Both the position numbers and the translations under genes were made by a program. The notes under the pieces are model-generated. The model did not search any database. It was given only the letters and a program-made list of their open reading frames with translations, and was not told the DNA's origin. A stretch of DNA of 64,000 bases, taken from Tubiluchus corallicola (Eukaryota > Priapulida > Priapulimorpha > Priapulimorphida > Tubiluchidae). Each line of letters starts with the position of its first letter. Position 1 is the stretch's first letter. The stretch is taken from assembly GCA_030141605.1 (NCBI GenBank), contig JAQGDQ010000047.1, forward strand, positions 186,001-250,000, written 5' to 3'. This document shows positions 26,501-41,500 of the stretch, piece by piece.

Positions 26501-29500
26501 GTTTACACATATTTGGCGATTTCTGCGACACTTATACGACAAGGCACAACATTCGCTTGAGCATATTGAGACCATTTCGTGACAGTTTCATGGAATTTTT
26601 GCAGAAAGAAGTGCGGGACAAACCGAGATTTGCCAAAGTGTTGCAAAATGGTCGAAAAATAGTCGCAAAGTTGTCACTCCATTCTCAAAACTGGTACAAA
26701 ATGTTTGTCAAGTTTTAGCGGATTGTAACATTGCTGGCGAACATCACGAAAGTTTGACGCATTCTATCACAGCTTTACAATAGGTTTGCAAAGCTTTGGC
26801 GAAGTGGTGAGTTTTGCAACTCCCATGACAAACCTTAAATATTTTAAGCCGGTAACCTATTCACAGTAACGGCAAACACCCGTGAATGTTGTGCGACTGT
26901 TTGGCGAATGTTTAGCCATGTTTGGTGTCTGTTAGACTTAGAAAGTTTCGGATAATCGCCAAAGTCGCGAACCTCATGAAAGTCTTGCTTAAAGACAATT
27001 TTAAGGTAATGTAAAACTAATCAGGCTGAAGTATTACAAACAGAAAAAGTGTGCATGTTTTAATTTCAAGTTTTTCTTACTTTTCTTGTTTTTTTGTAGA
27101 TGAGATTTTTCTTCTACCAGTATGGCATTAATGTTGGGGACTTGAAGATCAAAACCAGGACGACTCGAGGAGGTGATATGAAAACCATATGGACAAGAAG
27201 TGGTTCATTGGGGGAATATTGGGAGCGAGCATCAGTCACTTTTGATGAAGTCGATGATTTTGAGGTTACTGGTTTTTTGTCAAATAATTCAATAACTTAG
27301 AGCTAGTGTCAGGCACGCATAGGCATACAGTGTGCTACATTTTAAATTCTTTAGTTACGTGAAAATTGTTACACCTGTTGAAAATTACTGTATCAGGAGA
27401 CTATTTCAAAATGCCAGTGTGTATTGCGTACAATATTTCAGCAATGTAGGAATTTGGTAAGTTAATATTTTTAAACTTGGAGTTAAATAAGTTTTGTAGC
27501 CATCTTGTAGATATATGTTTCAATCGCTTTATGCCGCAACTCTTTTAGACAACCCTTCATATTTTTGTGGTTGTGCTAAACATAGTGTGGATGATAACGT
27601 AATTAAGTTAGTTTTTAAGTAGTATAAATTTAGTCAAAAACTGTTGTTAACATTGGTTGGCACTATTCTAAATACAAATGTTTGCTTTCTTGAAGATTAT
27701 CATTGAAGCAGTACTTGGAAGTCACGATGACACTATAGCCATAGATGACATTTCGTTTACACCTGACTGCCAGTCAGATGATGCAGGTAGATAGTATTAT
27801 TTTTGGCACATCTTCATAATTTTCTGCAAGCAGTAACTAGAGTATCATTAATTAGTATGACTGCGAACGCAAAATTTCTGGTATTCGTAGTCGTAGTCTA
27901 ACTAATGACATCATTAATTCCCAGCTAACTTGACAAAAAGTTGATAACTAGAGTACACTTGTGATTATCATTCTATTACATTCTAAGAAAGCAACACCAT
28001 ATGTGTTCATGATAAATACCTTTTGAAACATATTTAAAATGGAGTTCTCCCATCGGCAACCATTAATAACTAATAAATTATTTATCCTTTTTGCTCTTTC
28101 CCAGTATGATCAATCTTGCTTATTGATTCTTGTCAGTTTAAAATATTATTGGAATCCATTTACATTTTTGACTTGTTGAGTGAATAGAAAGACATGTTCT
28201 AATTCAGTACCTCCTTGGCAGTAACACAGGCATTTAGTGTGTCAGTAAATAATGTATAAAATAAAAAGTCTGATGTTGTACTTTATCTTTTAGCTAATTA
28301 AAACAGTTTGCGCTGATTACTGGAATGATTATTGTTACCTGAAAGACTTGTATTGTAATCAGCTTCTGTGAGTGTGTATAGTAGTTCATTTTCTTACAAC
28401 CTACTTTTCTGTACTTTGTGATTAATATAGGCTTTGTGATTAATAACTTTCGAAATTTTAATTGACAGTGTTTTATTGCATTGGTTTTTTTACAGCAAAT
28501 AGCATGTACTAACCTGTCTTTTTTTAATATATAATTTATGTTATTTTGATAGTTGTATTTCCGAATGGCACAACAGTGGCACCTACCATACCTCCATGCG
28601 ACCCATATGACCAATTCATGTGCGAAAGTGACCAGAAGTGTATACCTGTAATTCAAATGTGTGACTTCAATAAAGACTGTAATGATAATTCAGATGAACT
28701 ATACTGCGGTAAGTGCTGTCTGGGTTTGTGATTTGCTTTACATAATAAAACAAGAGTTTTTATGAAGAAACATTAATTATGGCAATTTTCTTATATCAGT
28801 CAGTGAGCATGGCTTTAGAAGCCTAGACAATGAATTCATAGGACCAAGTTCTTACATTTATTTCGGTTTAATGGCAGTGCCAACATACATTCTGTTCACT
28901 GACTTTTTCAGTTTATCTTTTATGATTTCATGTAGTTTGTTGGATTAACCATATTCAAGTGATAATTTGGTGATGATTATATTTTGCATTCTCTACTCAT
29001 AATCCTAATCATCATTTTTTATTTTTATTAAACAGTTTCTTAATTTAGGTCCTTGTGATTTTGAAACAAACTTATGTGGCTGGACTGACATAAGCACTGG
29101 AAGGTATATTTGGGAGCGCTGGAAGGCCTCTGATTCAACTGCTATTCATGGACCTTCAGTTGACAATACACTAGGAACTGGAGATGGTAAATACTACTAC
29201 TCCTTTATTGAGGATAGGTTGTGGAGCTTTCGAGGTGAGCGGAAATAGTTGCGTGACGTGTAAGCCTGGTTGCAAGCTCAAGCAATGCTGAGCCTAGTTA
29301 ATAAATGGTGATGGTTGTATATGCATTTGAAAATAGCTAAAGTATGACTGCTGGTTTATTACCTTATCTTAAGAGGACTTTATCGATAGTCAAGGAACTG
29401 TGATAAAACAGTTTGCTGTAGCTCCGTAACTTCATTTATTATAAATATAGTATTTTTCTATTCAGTGCACATATGTCTGTTTATTCTAATCCTATTTTTT

Positions 29501-32500
29501 TTATAATTTTTTAAGGATCGTTTATGATTGTGGATGGTAACAATTCAGGCACTCAACTTACCTATGCTGATATGGTTTCATCTCTTCTACAGAAAACTCC
29601 ACTCACGTGCTCCTTAGAGTTTTACTATCATCTGGATGGTGCTAACAAAGCCAGCGGTATATATACTTCTAGTAATGCGGTCTGATAAATGGCAGGAAAT
29701 GCGCATTATCTGGAAGACAAATATTACTCCTTATTAACACAGAATTCACTAATTTTCTAAAACAAAAACTATTATGCATTTGCCACTAGGATACAGTCTT
29801 CAAAAACTGCAGCAGTTGCTATCTAGTCTACCTGTCGAAACTTTAAATTCATTAAGCAAGAAAAGTAGTGTTTTTCTTTTTTAGTCGGAAACGATTAAAG
29901 CCAGGTTGTGCCATGACGTTTATCTGATAATATTTTAAAAATTTTTTGCTCTTGTTTTTTTCCTTTCACATCACCTTCTACTGTTCAATATTCCACATGT
30001 TTCTCTGTCACTCAGTATTCACTACCTGTATCTATTGCATTCGTTTGGCAATTTTTTTCTAGGGAATTTAGTTCAGTTCTTTCACGAGTTTAGCGACTAG
30101 TGTTTAATTCACTTAGTATGAAATATTGTCTCAACTTATTAGTGCCAGATGTCTTGTATGTTGCAAATGAGATCCAAATTCTTGCCATTCAAATGTGTTG
30201 CCTATCACATAGGCCATATTGTTTATTTGAAATTTTGTAAAGCAAGTGATTGTCTGTTCATAGCTCTCGTCTATTTGTACCTGATGAACGACACTAACCC
30301 AGCATTAAAAGAAAGACTTTTTTACACAAGTGGCAACAAAGGAAAGCAGTGGAATAAAGTAAATGTACCATTTGGTGATTTCCCTGCTGGACAAAGAGTA
30401 AGACTTTTTTACTTGCAAAATATGTTATGTATAAAATTATTTTGAACTCACAGACTATGGCAGATGCAAGTTCCGTTAAAATCATCCATATTGTGTGATT
30501 GCTTATTTTGCACTAACTTCATGTTTGCATTTAACATTTTTAACAGTTGCTTTTCCAAGGAGCGACATATTCTTCAGATAGTGATTCATCTGTGAATCCT
30601 GCCGATATCGCTATAGATGACATTTCTTATGTAAATTGTTCCGACGACTTTGTAGATACAAGTAAGTTAATTACGAAATTTTGTAATATAGGGCACTACC
30701 CAAATGTGCCTAAAAGCAGCTGTTGTTTATTTGTGATTAGTTCTTGAAAAAATATTTCAGCAATGGCTGGTCTTATATTTTCAGCTAATCCAGGCAAATT
30801 TTTCAGTTATTGCTTTATTTACAGAAGTGTCTTTTGCTGCTTAAAATTGTTTAGTAGTGTGCAATATTGCCAAAAATATTGAAATTGTCTCTTTTTACTA
30901 CTTGCCAGCAAATTGATCTGTTGATAGAGAATATGAAAACCTTTGCTCATGCTTTGTAATTGCTTTAGGTTTGGATTGTAATTTTGACACGGATATGTGT
31001 GGATGGTACCATGACAGAACAAATGCTCAATTTACATGGGTCAGGCAAAAAGGTTCAACTAGTTCCAGTCAGACTGGTCCTGGAAGTGACCACACCACTG
31101 GCAATGGTAATGATAGCTTATTAGACGTAATTGCAATATCGGTACAGGTTCTTTCAGTATTTAAAATTTCAAAATGATAACTGCTTAATTTAGGAAATGC
31201 AAAAAAAATTCCTTGGCCAGCTAAGCTATAAGGGACTCATTGAAGAGTCTCTTTTATGACATTATGAAGAATCCCATTTATGACAAGCAGCCTACTCAAA
31301 GCTTTCGCTCTAAAACTATGCATTTCAAAAAATAAAGAGAAATGTTTGTATATGCAATTATGCATGTACTAATTGTAAGTGGATTGTAAGTATAGTCAGT
31401 TAATTTTTACGTGAACAAGGAGATAATAACTCGTGAATCTAACATCGATTGAAAATGATGTAGAACTCATTTTCCAAAACAGAAATACATTGTATTGTCA
31501 TATCCTAGCTGGAACTGATGCTTTTAGCAATTTTTTTATACGAATCACAAGAATTATTATTGTGTGATTAATAATTTGTTAACTATTGTACATTCATTTT
31601 TTTATTAACTAATGACTTCCGTAGAGAGTGCAACTGTGCACATTTAAGTTCTATAGTTTCTCTCACTCACTCTAACTCCCTCTTCTAGAAGCAAATAGTA
31701 GGTAAAAATACACTCACATGCATGTATGTTATATTGCAGACATATATATTTATATATACCCACATACATAAACATGTAAATATGTATGTGTTTTAAAAAG
31801 AACTTAAGCTTTAAAAATTATAAGGTAAATTATAAGGTAAAAGTAAATACTGATATTTTAAGGGTACTATGTATACATTGAGACGTCTTATCCACAAGTG
31901 GCGGGTGATAAAGCACGACTGATAACGACACCACAGACTGCTGCCGGGGGCAAAAAATGCATCAGCTTTTGGTACCATATGTATGGAGCCAGCATTAGCA
32001 CTTTGAACATTAGGGTAGTCATGGGTAACAGTGAAGTACTTATCTGGACACTAAATGGAAACAAAGGTATTTGTGTGTTATTTAAATTGCAAAAAATGTT
32101 ATATGACCTATGAATAATAATACTGTAAAAACCTTAATAATATTTGTGAGACATTTCCGCAGTACGGATTCTATCCATATTCATTTCTTTTCAAGTAATG
32201 AATGTTACTACATTATTTTACATTCCATTCCATTCCATTCCATTAAATAGAACTCGACCAACCTGCAGTAGTGGTAGAACCATGTATTAGCACTTCGTTT
32301 CAAATAACAGCCAAATATTGGACATCCGCTTTTAATACCCAATTAATACACATGTGGTTAAATATGATTTATTGATAGAATATAGGAGGTTTTTCTGTTT
32401 ATTAATTACATAGATCTATTGTGTGAGTGTGTGCAGTCTGTACAACTTTGTTTTTCTTTATTCTTCTTCAGCTAAATGAACTTTGTTGTTAATTTAGACG

Positions 32501-35500
32501 TGGACCAAGTCAGTTAACATCAGCAAAGTATTAGGCCTCTATCATGATTTCTTGCTAATAGTAATTGTTGCTAGGATTCCTTTCTAATTGTTGACATATT
32601 TTTGAGGTAGTAGGATAACACCCAGATTGGTATTTGGCATTGTACAAACAAGGTAGCCATGGAGGGCATTCATGCAAAGTGAATAGATAATTGGCTAACA
32701 CCTACAGTTAAGTAACGCTCAGCTCGTTGGTAAATGGATCGATGACTGCGAGAAAATTGCCTCCGGGCAATGTCAATCATTTATCTGTTTGAGGAAGCAT
32801 ACACGTGTGTATGGCTAAGACTACGCTGCAGTATCTCATCTTAGAGTAGTATATTTGATAATTGTGTTTGGATCCTGTTTCAACTTTCTAGATTAGGCCT
32901 TACCTTTTGACTGCTGAATGCCAACTTGCGATGCGCCAAACTCAAAAAAATATAGTAAATGGCTCATGTTTCAAAAGAAGCTCAAGAAACAATCACTGTT
33001 AGATTTGTAAATTCCACGAGGACATTTCACTTTTGGCTTTCGGCTTAGAAGTGCTTTTCCTCCAGTTAAGGTAAAAATTAACTGTGTCTTTCCTAAAATA
33101 TTAGTGGCTGTTGGACTGAACAAAATTATATTTTACATAATTACTCAGGTAATCAATGGTGGCATGCAACAGCAAGCATGGTAGTTACTGGAAGTTACCA
33201 GCTAGTTATTGAAGGAATTGTGGGCAGTAGTTTTACCGGTGACATTGCAGTCGATGACATAATAGTATTGGATGGAGACTGCCCTATAACAAGTAAGTCA
33301 TTTTGCACTCTGTCGAGTTTCACTTAATCGTATGTACATATGCTGCTTGAATTTTTTTTTCATAATGTATTTGAATATTTTTGTCATTTGAAATTTAAGC
33401 AAGTTAACCTTAAAGTAAAGAAAATTACAGGGAATTTTTTTCAAAATATCACTTGTTTTGTGCAAGAGATGACAGGAAATGTTTGCCTCCTCGAAAAGAA
33501 TAGATAAAAGCCAACAAAAATCATGAGAAGGAGCATTTAACTTTGAATAAAGAACATTTAAGTATATCTAGTACTGTTACTCGTAGTTCTGAGGGTTATG
33601 AATGGTGTCATGGCTTATTTCTTAAAGAACTTGGTTGATTTTTTAATTCTGACAGTAAGAAGCAGAAAGAGTTTAAAAAGAACATTAAACAAAAAATGTT
33701 ATAATGATTGAAGAGAAATCTCCTTGCAGCTTAAGAAAATGTTGTTGCCATCTAAGTTTTGAAATAATAGATTTGGTTTGTTAAGATTTTTTAACTGGTC
33801 ACACTATTTTCAAGAACTGTTAAGTGTATCCAATATACTGTTTGAAATGCACCTACTATCAAAATGCAACTAACTTAGCCTATTTCATGTGTTTGAAATG
33901 TGTCTATATTAAGACGTGATATTCATTTATTAACATGATTACCTTTCAGAATATTGTCACTTTGAGGGAGGATTCTGTGGATACTCAGATGCTGGTGACT
34001 TCCAGTGGGAGCGAGGACAAAGTGGCGACCCAAGTCAGGGCACCGGACCAGCTACAGATCACACAACTAATACAAATCAAGGTTATTTGGCTGCTTAGGC
34101 ATTGTGCTGCTTCTCATTAGTTTTTGCAGTTTTTGCATTTAACTATGTAGTCTTAGTGTGTCTAAATTTTAGAAATTTAATTTTACGATTTTATGATTAT
34201 CACTTTCATTGACTTACTTAAGTCTTTCTTTTTTGTGTTATTTAGGTTATTTTGCATACATTGATCAGATTTCAAATGCTATTGGCAAGAAGGCTAGACT
34301 TGAAAGTGCTGACTATGACTATACATCATTAGGCGAATGTCTAGAGTTTTGGTAAGTTAATAGTTTAGTGCTTTTATATAATAGAAGTATTTTAACATCT
34401 TCTTGCATTTATACGTTTGACGTTGTATAATGTCTTGATACAGTCTGGATTATGATTCCTCGATTGGTAAACCTGTAGTGACACACATATTGTAAATTTC
34501 CGGGTTTGAAAAGGCAGAATACCTCTTTAGTGTAATTGTTAATGTAGGTGCCTATAAAAACTTGGCTTCGAGTACCAGTGGCGATACAAAAAATTTTCAG
34601 ACTACTATTTAGTATTGCTTAAATACATTTACATGATTTCTTATTGATGTTTTAACATGAAACAGATGCATTTATCTCCAGTTGTTTAAAGAGATGTATT
34701 TTCATCAGGTATCATACATCGGGAAGTATAGGAACTCTAAATATATACATGAAAGAGTCTGGAAACCTTGGAAATCCATTGTGGTCTAGAAACGTTGACA
34801 GGGGTAATCGTTGGTATTTTGAAGCTGTTACCATGAAACCTAAATCAGCGTCTTATCAGGTAAAAACAACTAGTTGAGTAAATCTATGAAAATTTTGGTT
34901 TTCATTGCTTGTTTTTCTTTGTATATTCGCTTCATGTTATGTTTATGCCCTATTTAACGGCTTGTAATAATTGATCTAAAATGGTCAGCAACCATTAATA
35001 AATTGTTGTGCAAGTAAAACTCCGTAGCCATAATATTTGAAAAAATATTTATGTAGAATACAAATTTTTAGGTACAATAATTATATTTGCCACTACATGG
35101 CTATCATATTAGTTGGCAATTTTTTGTTAGCATAACAGCAGTACAATTAAAATATCTAACTTCAAAATACAAATTTCTTTAGTTCTATAGTTAAAACACT
35201 TATGCAGCTTATATCAAATGTGCGACACCATGTAATTATAGCATTTTGTATTAGCTATGCAATTTTGGTGCGGTGTCATTCTTGGAAATGAAACTTAAAC
35301 AAGTTCTTATTATTTTCACTTGATGTCTTGTAGTCGTGTCAGAATTACACTTTGAAATAACTGTATTACATTAAGACAGTTTTATTAGCTTTTCGTTGAA
35401 GTTATGGATTCGGTGCACAAATGTGTTTCTCTCCCGCTGGGTTTACATGGAAACTCTATAGCTTATGCATGTACTTCTGTCATATAAAGGCTAACTGCCA

Positions 35501-38500
35501 TATGCCTTTATATGTAAATAACTTATATATAATGAATCTATTTATTAATAAACAGTAACCATTATTGTTATTATGCAGGCAATCTTCGAAGGCATTGTCA
35601 ATAAAAAAACAACAGGAACATTGGCAATTGATGACGTCATTATCGTAAATGGTGAATGTGGGTCAACCGGTAGCTGCACTTTTGAACGACACATGTGCGC
35701 GTTCTATGATGACTATCCTGAAAATGCTACAATACCTTGGCTAAGGACGAATGCTAACACACCTAGTTACAGCACGGGGCCTGATTTTGACCATACATTG
35801 GGCACATCATTGGGTAATTTGAATTAAATTTGTTGGCATAACGCCTAAGTCAATTGCTAAAAAATGCCGCAATCATGAATTCTCGTAAGGTAGCAAGACC
35901 AGAATGCTATGAACAATTTGAGCCATTTCTGATTAGGTTTATTAAGATAAAATGAGATAGGAGTTCGAAGTTTTGTTATTGTCACATAGTTACACGAGTC
36001 TGTTTGGTTAGTCTTATAAAAATTTAGCGATACCATCAATCATAGCTCTAGTTACCAATTTACGCTTAAATTGCCCAACACTATGAAAAAAAGTAAATTT
36101 TCATCAAGAAGATGCCACAACACTAAGTCAGAATAAGGTTGAAGATCAGTTTCAAAAAGTGTCAATCATAAAAAGGCTGCAGCCTTTAAATCTTAAAATG
36201 CAAAAAAACTTTTTCATATTGTGAATACAATAATATTAACATAGTCATTTCTTTGTTTGTAACTAATTAGATTACAACATTTTGTAGCATGTGGTTTTTT
36301 TCCAAAAGTATTTTAGCTGACTCTTGTACTTTCTACATCTCACATTTTGTACTTGCTTTATAACCCGTCACACCGATGGAAGGCCTCACTGTGATTTTAA
36401 AAATTGGCCAGGTCTCACTGTGATCTCAGTAAGGTCTTCTCGATCTTAGTAACAAATGTAGTTGAAATGCCTTGGGCCATACTGTGGTCTTGAAGGTCTC
36501 ATAGTCACAGAGGAATTTTGAGGAAGGTTCAATGTTATCATTGTGAAATCATAGATCGCCATATAAATGTGATGTGGTGTGATACGAATGATATAGTCAT
36601 ATTATGAGTGTTTCCGAGTCGTACTATAGTTGTATTATGAGAGTTTCTGTCTTCCGTGATGTCTGCATTTCCCTTTTAGTACAATGCCACATAGCAGTCA
36701 TTACATTCATAGCAATTATAATACAACAGGGGGCATTTTTATTTTGCCATGGTCTTTAAAGACCTGGCAACGATCATTCAGAGTTTTTTCGCAATGTTGC
36801 ATACGGGGCTTGATAGCTTCATCTGGTTTGATGTGGGCTTATGCTGCATTATAGTTGTATATAATTATAACGTATTTCTGTAATTATATGATATAATTTA
36901 GTAATCATATTCTTTCTGAATTTTTGTGATGTGCAACATCCTTTAAGCACAAGTTTAAGTGATTTCATTTGCTTTAGGTTACTACATCTTTATTGAAGCC
37001 AGTTCTCCTGCTAAACCAGATGACTATGCAGTGTTGTGGAGTGATAACATGGACGCTTCTCCAGCTACCTGTCTTAATTTTTGGTATCACATGTATGGCA
37101 CTGGTATGTACACTGATGTCTCACAGCAAGTGTAGGATATAGATACTTATAAGTGGTCTTTTTGATATAATTTTGTACATACATTTTTGTCAAAAATATT
37201 TATATTAACTTTTGTGATTTTTGATATTGTATTTCAACAGTGTAAGAAGAGCAGGTTGCTGGGCAATGCAGAACCCGGTAACCTGCTCTCGTGATTTTTG
37301 TCTAAATCTTTGCAGTGCATTAAGTAAAGGCTAACAAATATTCTGCACGAAAGTGTACACATATTTATCCTTTAAACATTTCTGGGAGTCATAGCTGTAT
37401 ATTTCAACCTTGCTTCTCAAACACATAAAATTCGGATATGCATACACATGAATATAGTATACGAATAATGGGTTTTGTTTACAACTAAAGAAAAGCTTTA
37501 TTTCTATAAACATTTCTGTTTTATTGCTTTTTGTCATACATGCTGCATTTAACGAAACATTTTTTAAAGTTTCTACAACTTCTTTGGGTTTAATTTGCAT
37601 GCAAACAATAACAAAATACTAAATATGCATTTTGTCATAAAATAGTATGAGGACCAATACATTCAACCAGGTTTTAGAATTATTTTTCCTGTATGAGACT
37701 TTTTTGGTAAGTCTTACAAAATTGGAGTGATTAAATAAAGATATATTAAATGTGTGTACTGAGAAGAAACTTGGCTATTATGTAATTTACGTATGAATAT
37801 TTTCAGGGACTGGTAAGCTTTCAGTTTACCTAGTGGATGACACTGTAAGCTGGTACCGTTATGGCAAGGTGCTGTTCAACATAATTGGTGACCAAGGCAA
37901 TATTTGGCACGAAGCTAACATAACCATTAATCACAACATCAGAAATTACCAAGTAATTCAAATGGAATCTTTCTTTTTTTAATCACTTTGTATTACCCTC
38001 CATAATGTTACTGACATACGTGCATGATATACATGCATACATACACCCATGATACTGATGCTTTTCTTCTCCATGGATAAAGGCTAGTAATAGTCTTTAT
38101 AAAATATTAGATTTTATTTCTCTTGAAAGAATAAGAAAGAACATATTTGTTATTCTTATAGGTGGCATTTGAAGCTACCGTTGGATCATCATTTCTCAGT
38201 GATATCGCACTGGACGATATCTTTTTCGTACAAGGCAGCTGCAGTGATCTCACCACTGCTACAACACCGGATATTATTCCTACGTCTGTTACATATCGTA
38301 AGTTCTTTACTAGCTTACATTTTTTGATACCTTTATACACAATTATTCAGCCCATATTTCTCAACAAACTTTTCTAGGGCCCCTGTTGCCCTTGTGTAAA
38401 CTTCAGAAACTAATCTTGCCATTCTCAGGTACAGAATGTAAACATCTACTTGAGTACTGTCTACGTGACCAAAGTGATTGACCATTAAAAAAATCAGATA

Positions 38501-41500
38501 TCAGGTGATGAACATGCCTAATATTTTGTGGTAAACTTGAGAAATTTAGCAAAAATATCCCATCTTTTTCAGCGCCATCTAACTACGACTGTACATTTGA
38601 TCAAAACAGTTTTTGCAATTGGAAAAATGATTCAAGTGGAGACATTACCTTCAGACTTCATAGAGGTCGCACTTCGAGTGCAAATACTGGCCCCAGTGCT
38701 GATCATACTACAGGCACCTCAACCGGTACGATGCTATTTAGTGCAGAAGTTTTACTTCTTTGTAATTATTGACTCGAAATAATTTATATACTCAGATCAC
38801 GTCGTTTATTTTTTGCTTTTGTGTTTTGGGCTGTCAATTTATCATTTTTATTGCCAGGTTACTACATTTACATTGAAGCCAGCGGAGTCACATATGGCAG
38901 TGTGGCCAGAATTATCAGCCCTAGTATTAACATAAATGCGAATGGGTATTGCTTAAAGTTTTGGTACCACATGTACGGAACGACAATAAATACATTACAC
39001 CTGTATGCCAAGTCAGGTATGATTTTAACTTAGTTTTGCTTATTTACTTATTTGGCTTTTTGATTTAATTCTGTTAAACTTTTGTTAAACATGTAATGTC
39101 TAATGTATGCTTACTTCTAATTTTTAGTCTCAAACTTGTGTAACGTACAGTTATTCGGTTACTTTTTATACTGAAAACTAAACAATATGAATTTTAAGTT
39201 TTCTCCCAAATATTTTAGGAGATAACCTTGGAAATGTTATTTGGCAAAGGATGGGAAACAAAGGCAATAGGTGGCTTTATGGCCAAGTGTATTTGTCGGG
39301 CATGGGTAACAGAGAACTGGTGTTTGAAGCTGCCGTAGGCCAAAACTTTTACAGCGATATTGCTTTGGACGACATCTTTGTTAATGCTGGCCAGTGTCCA
39401 CAATATAGTGAGTACATGCATAAAGTTGTATAGTTTTCTTGTATTTAGTATTCTTTGCGTAATGCTTAGTGCATGTGTTACAAGCAAAAACAACTTTTAC
39501 TGAAACATTTCCATCAGCCTATATTTCAATCCATAGTACTATCAGGTAACAGGGTATGTAATTGTCATACCACTTATCCTTTTGACTAATACGATTCTTT
39601 ACCAGGAACCAGACTTAAAAGCAAAAAAATTAACTTTATAAAATAATGTGTTTAATATGTAATCATCAAAAAATGTTCTAGTTAGAAGTTTCTAGTACTT
39701 TATCTCACTATCTTTACGAAAAAATGGCCAAAAAATGTCGATTGCCGAAACTATACCCTAGAGTGTCACTGTTTTTTATAAAATATCTGCACAACGAATA
39801 AATATTTGGTACTTAAACTGGAACCAAAGACTTATCACTAAAACTAAGCTTTCATCATTCAGTGAGAAAGGGTGGCAAATGGAATCATTGTTCAAGAGGT
39901 AGACGTTTAACTATAATTTATTGGAAGTCATGCAGAAACTTTTAATCTAACTGGTTATTGTATATGCACAACATCATGGGATGCTATTTATAACCGCATG
40001 ATGAGTTCTTTTTATTCATTCACTTACACAGCAACTTGTGAATTTGAATCGACTGACTTGTGCGGTTATCAACATGATGTCATTGCGGACTTTACATGGA
40101 CTCGACAGAATGGTGGTACTCCATCTGCTGGCACTGGACCAAGCAGTGATCATACATATGGCACTTCGTATGGTATGCATTTCACAAACTAATAAATATG
40201 TGTAAGAACTGATAATAAAATGTCCAGTACAAGACTAGTACAATTGTTGAGTGGTCCCAGGAGTGTTTATTTGTTTGTTTGTATTTTCTTGTTATAGTAG
40301 GAATGCTTCCAAAAAGTCAATCAGAAAGTTGCTTATTACTTATTTGCTTTATTGTTAAATTGATTATTTTATTGTTTTATGGACTTTTTAATCAAAAATG
40401 TGTAATAAATATCAAACTTTTTTACTATTTACTTCCATGCACTTTTATCTCTATAGGTCATTATATGTATACAAAAGCTAGTGATCAAAGCAAGGGAGAC
40501 GTGGCCCGACTTATCAGTAATGCTCATGTTCAAACCGACGGACAGTGCTTGGTGTTTTTCTATCACATGTATGGAACAGACATAGGTACACTTAACGTAT
40601 ATGCTCAGCAAGCTGGCAATTTAGGAAAATCGCTTTTCACGATCAGCGACACCCAAGGTGACCAATGGTACAAAGCGCAAGTTGAGATTGTGACTTCGAC
40701 ATATTATTCTGTGAGTAATATTATTTTTGCAGTTAAGCTGAATAATGCAAAGAATTTAATTTTTTACTTTGATATTTGGATTAGTGCCCTTAACTTATGA
40801 CTAGATGTTTTGGTCTTTTATGTTATTGCATTTCATGTTGATTTAGTTTTTCTATCTTACTACAAGTGGTTTTAAATGAAGCTGTTGAGCATCTAGCTCT
40901 GTTCTCCATAAACCGCTTTCAAAGTTAATAATGTGTAGGAGAGAGCCTGTGCTTACCATAGAGATTGTCCTAAGATCTTTGCTTTTACTCAGTTAACAGA
41001 TGCTTCTCTAAACGACTTAACTGTAAAATAACTTTCACACTTTAAATTGATGTTTTTACTGCAGGATTTTTCAAGGAATAACTAGATACGATCTGTGCTT
41101 AATGCAGTAGAACATGTAAATTGTCATTTAACCGACTGAGATTGCTAAAATTATGCACTTTTAACCTATCTATCACCTGCATATTAATTTCAATAACCTG
41201 TATCTGTAACTGGTTGATGTAATTTCCTAAGCACGGGTGCACAAACTTTAGAAATTTTATCAGATTAAGATTAAGATTAAGATTGTTTGCTTATCTTTTT
41301 TAAGTTTGGCAGTGCATAAAATGATAGTTTAACAAACTAATAGATATTCATTAGTAGCCTGTTTGGTGTTAAAAAGGTTAATTGTATGGAGAAATTGTAT
41401 GATTATAGTCCAATCATAGATATCTGAAAGTGATATTAATTGATTTGACAGCAAACAAATCTTGTTCACTTGCAAATTACTGTTTCAAGAAAATTTGTAG

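Noticed and set aside
41262-41285. Interstitial telomere repeat
   Set aside because: The unit is AGATTA, not TTAGGG or a known variant.
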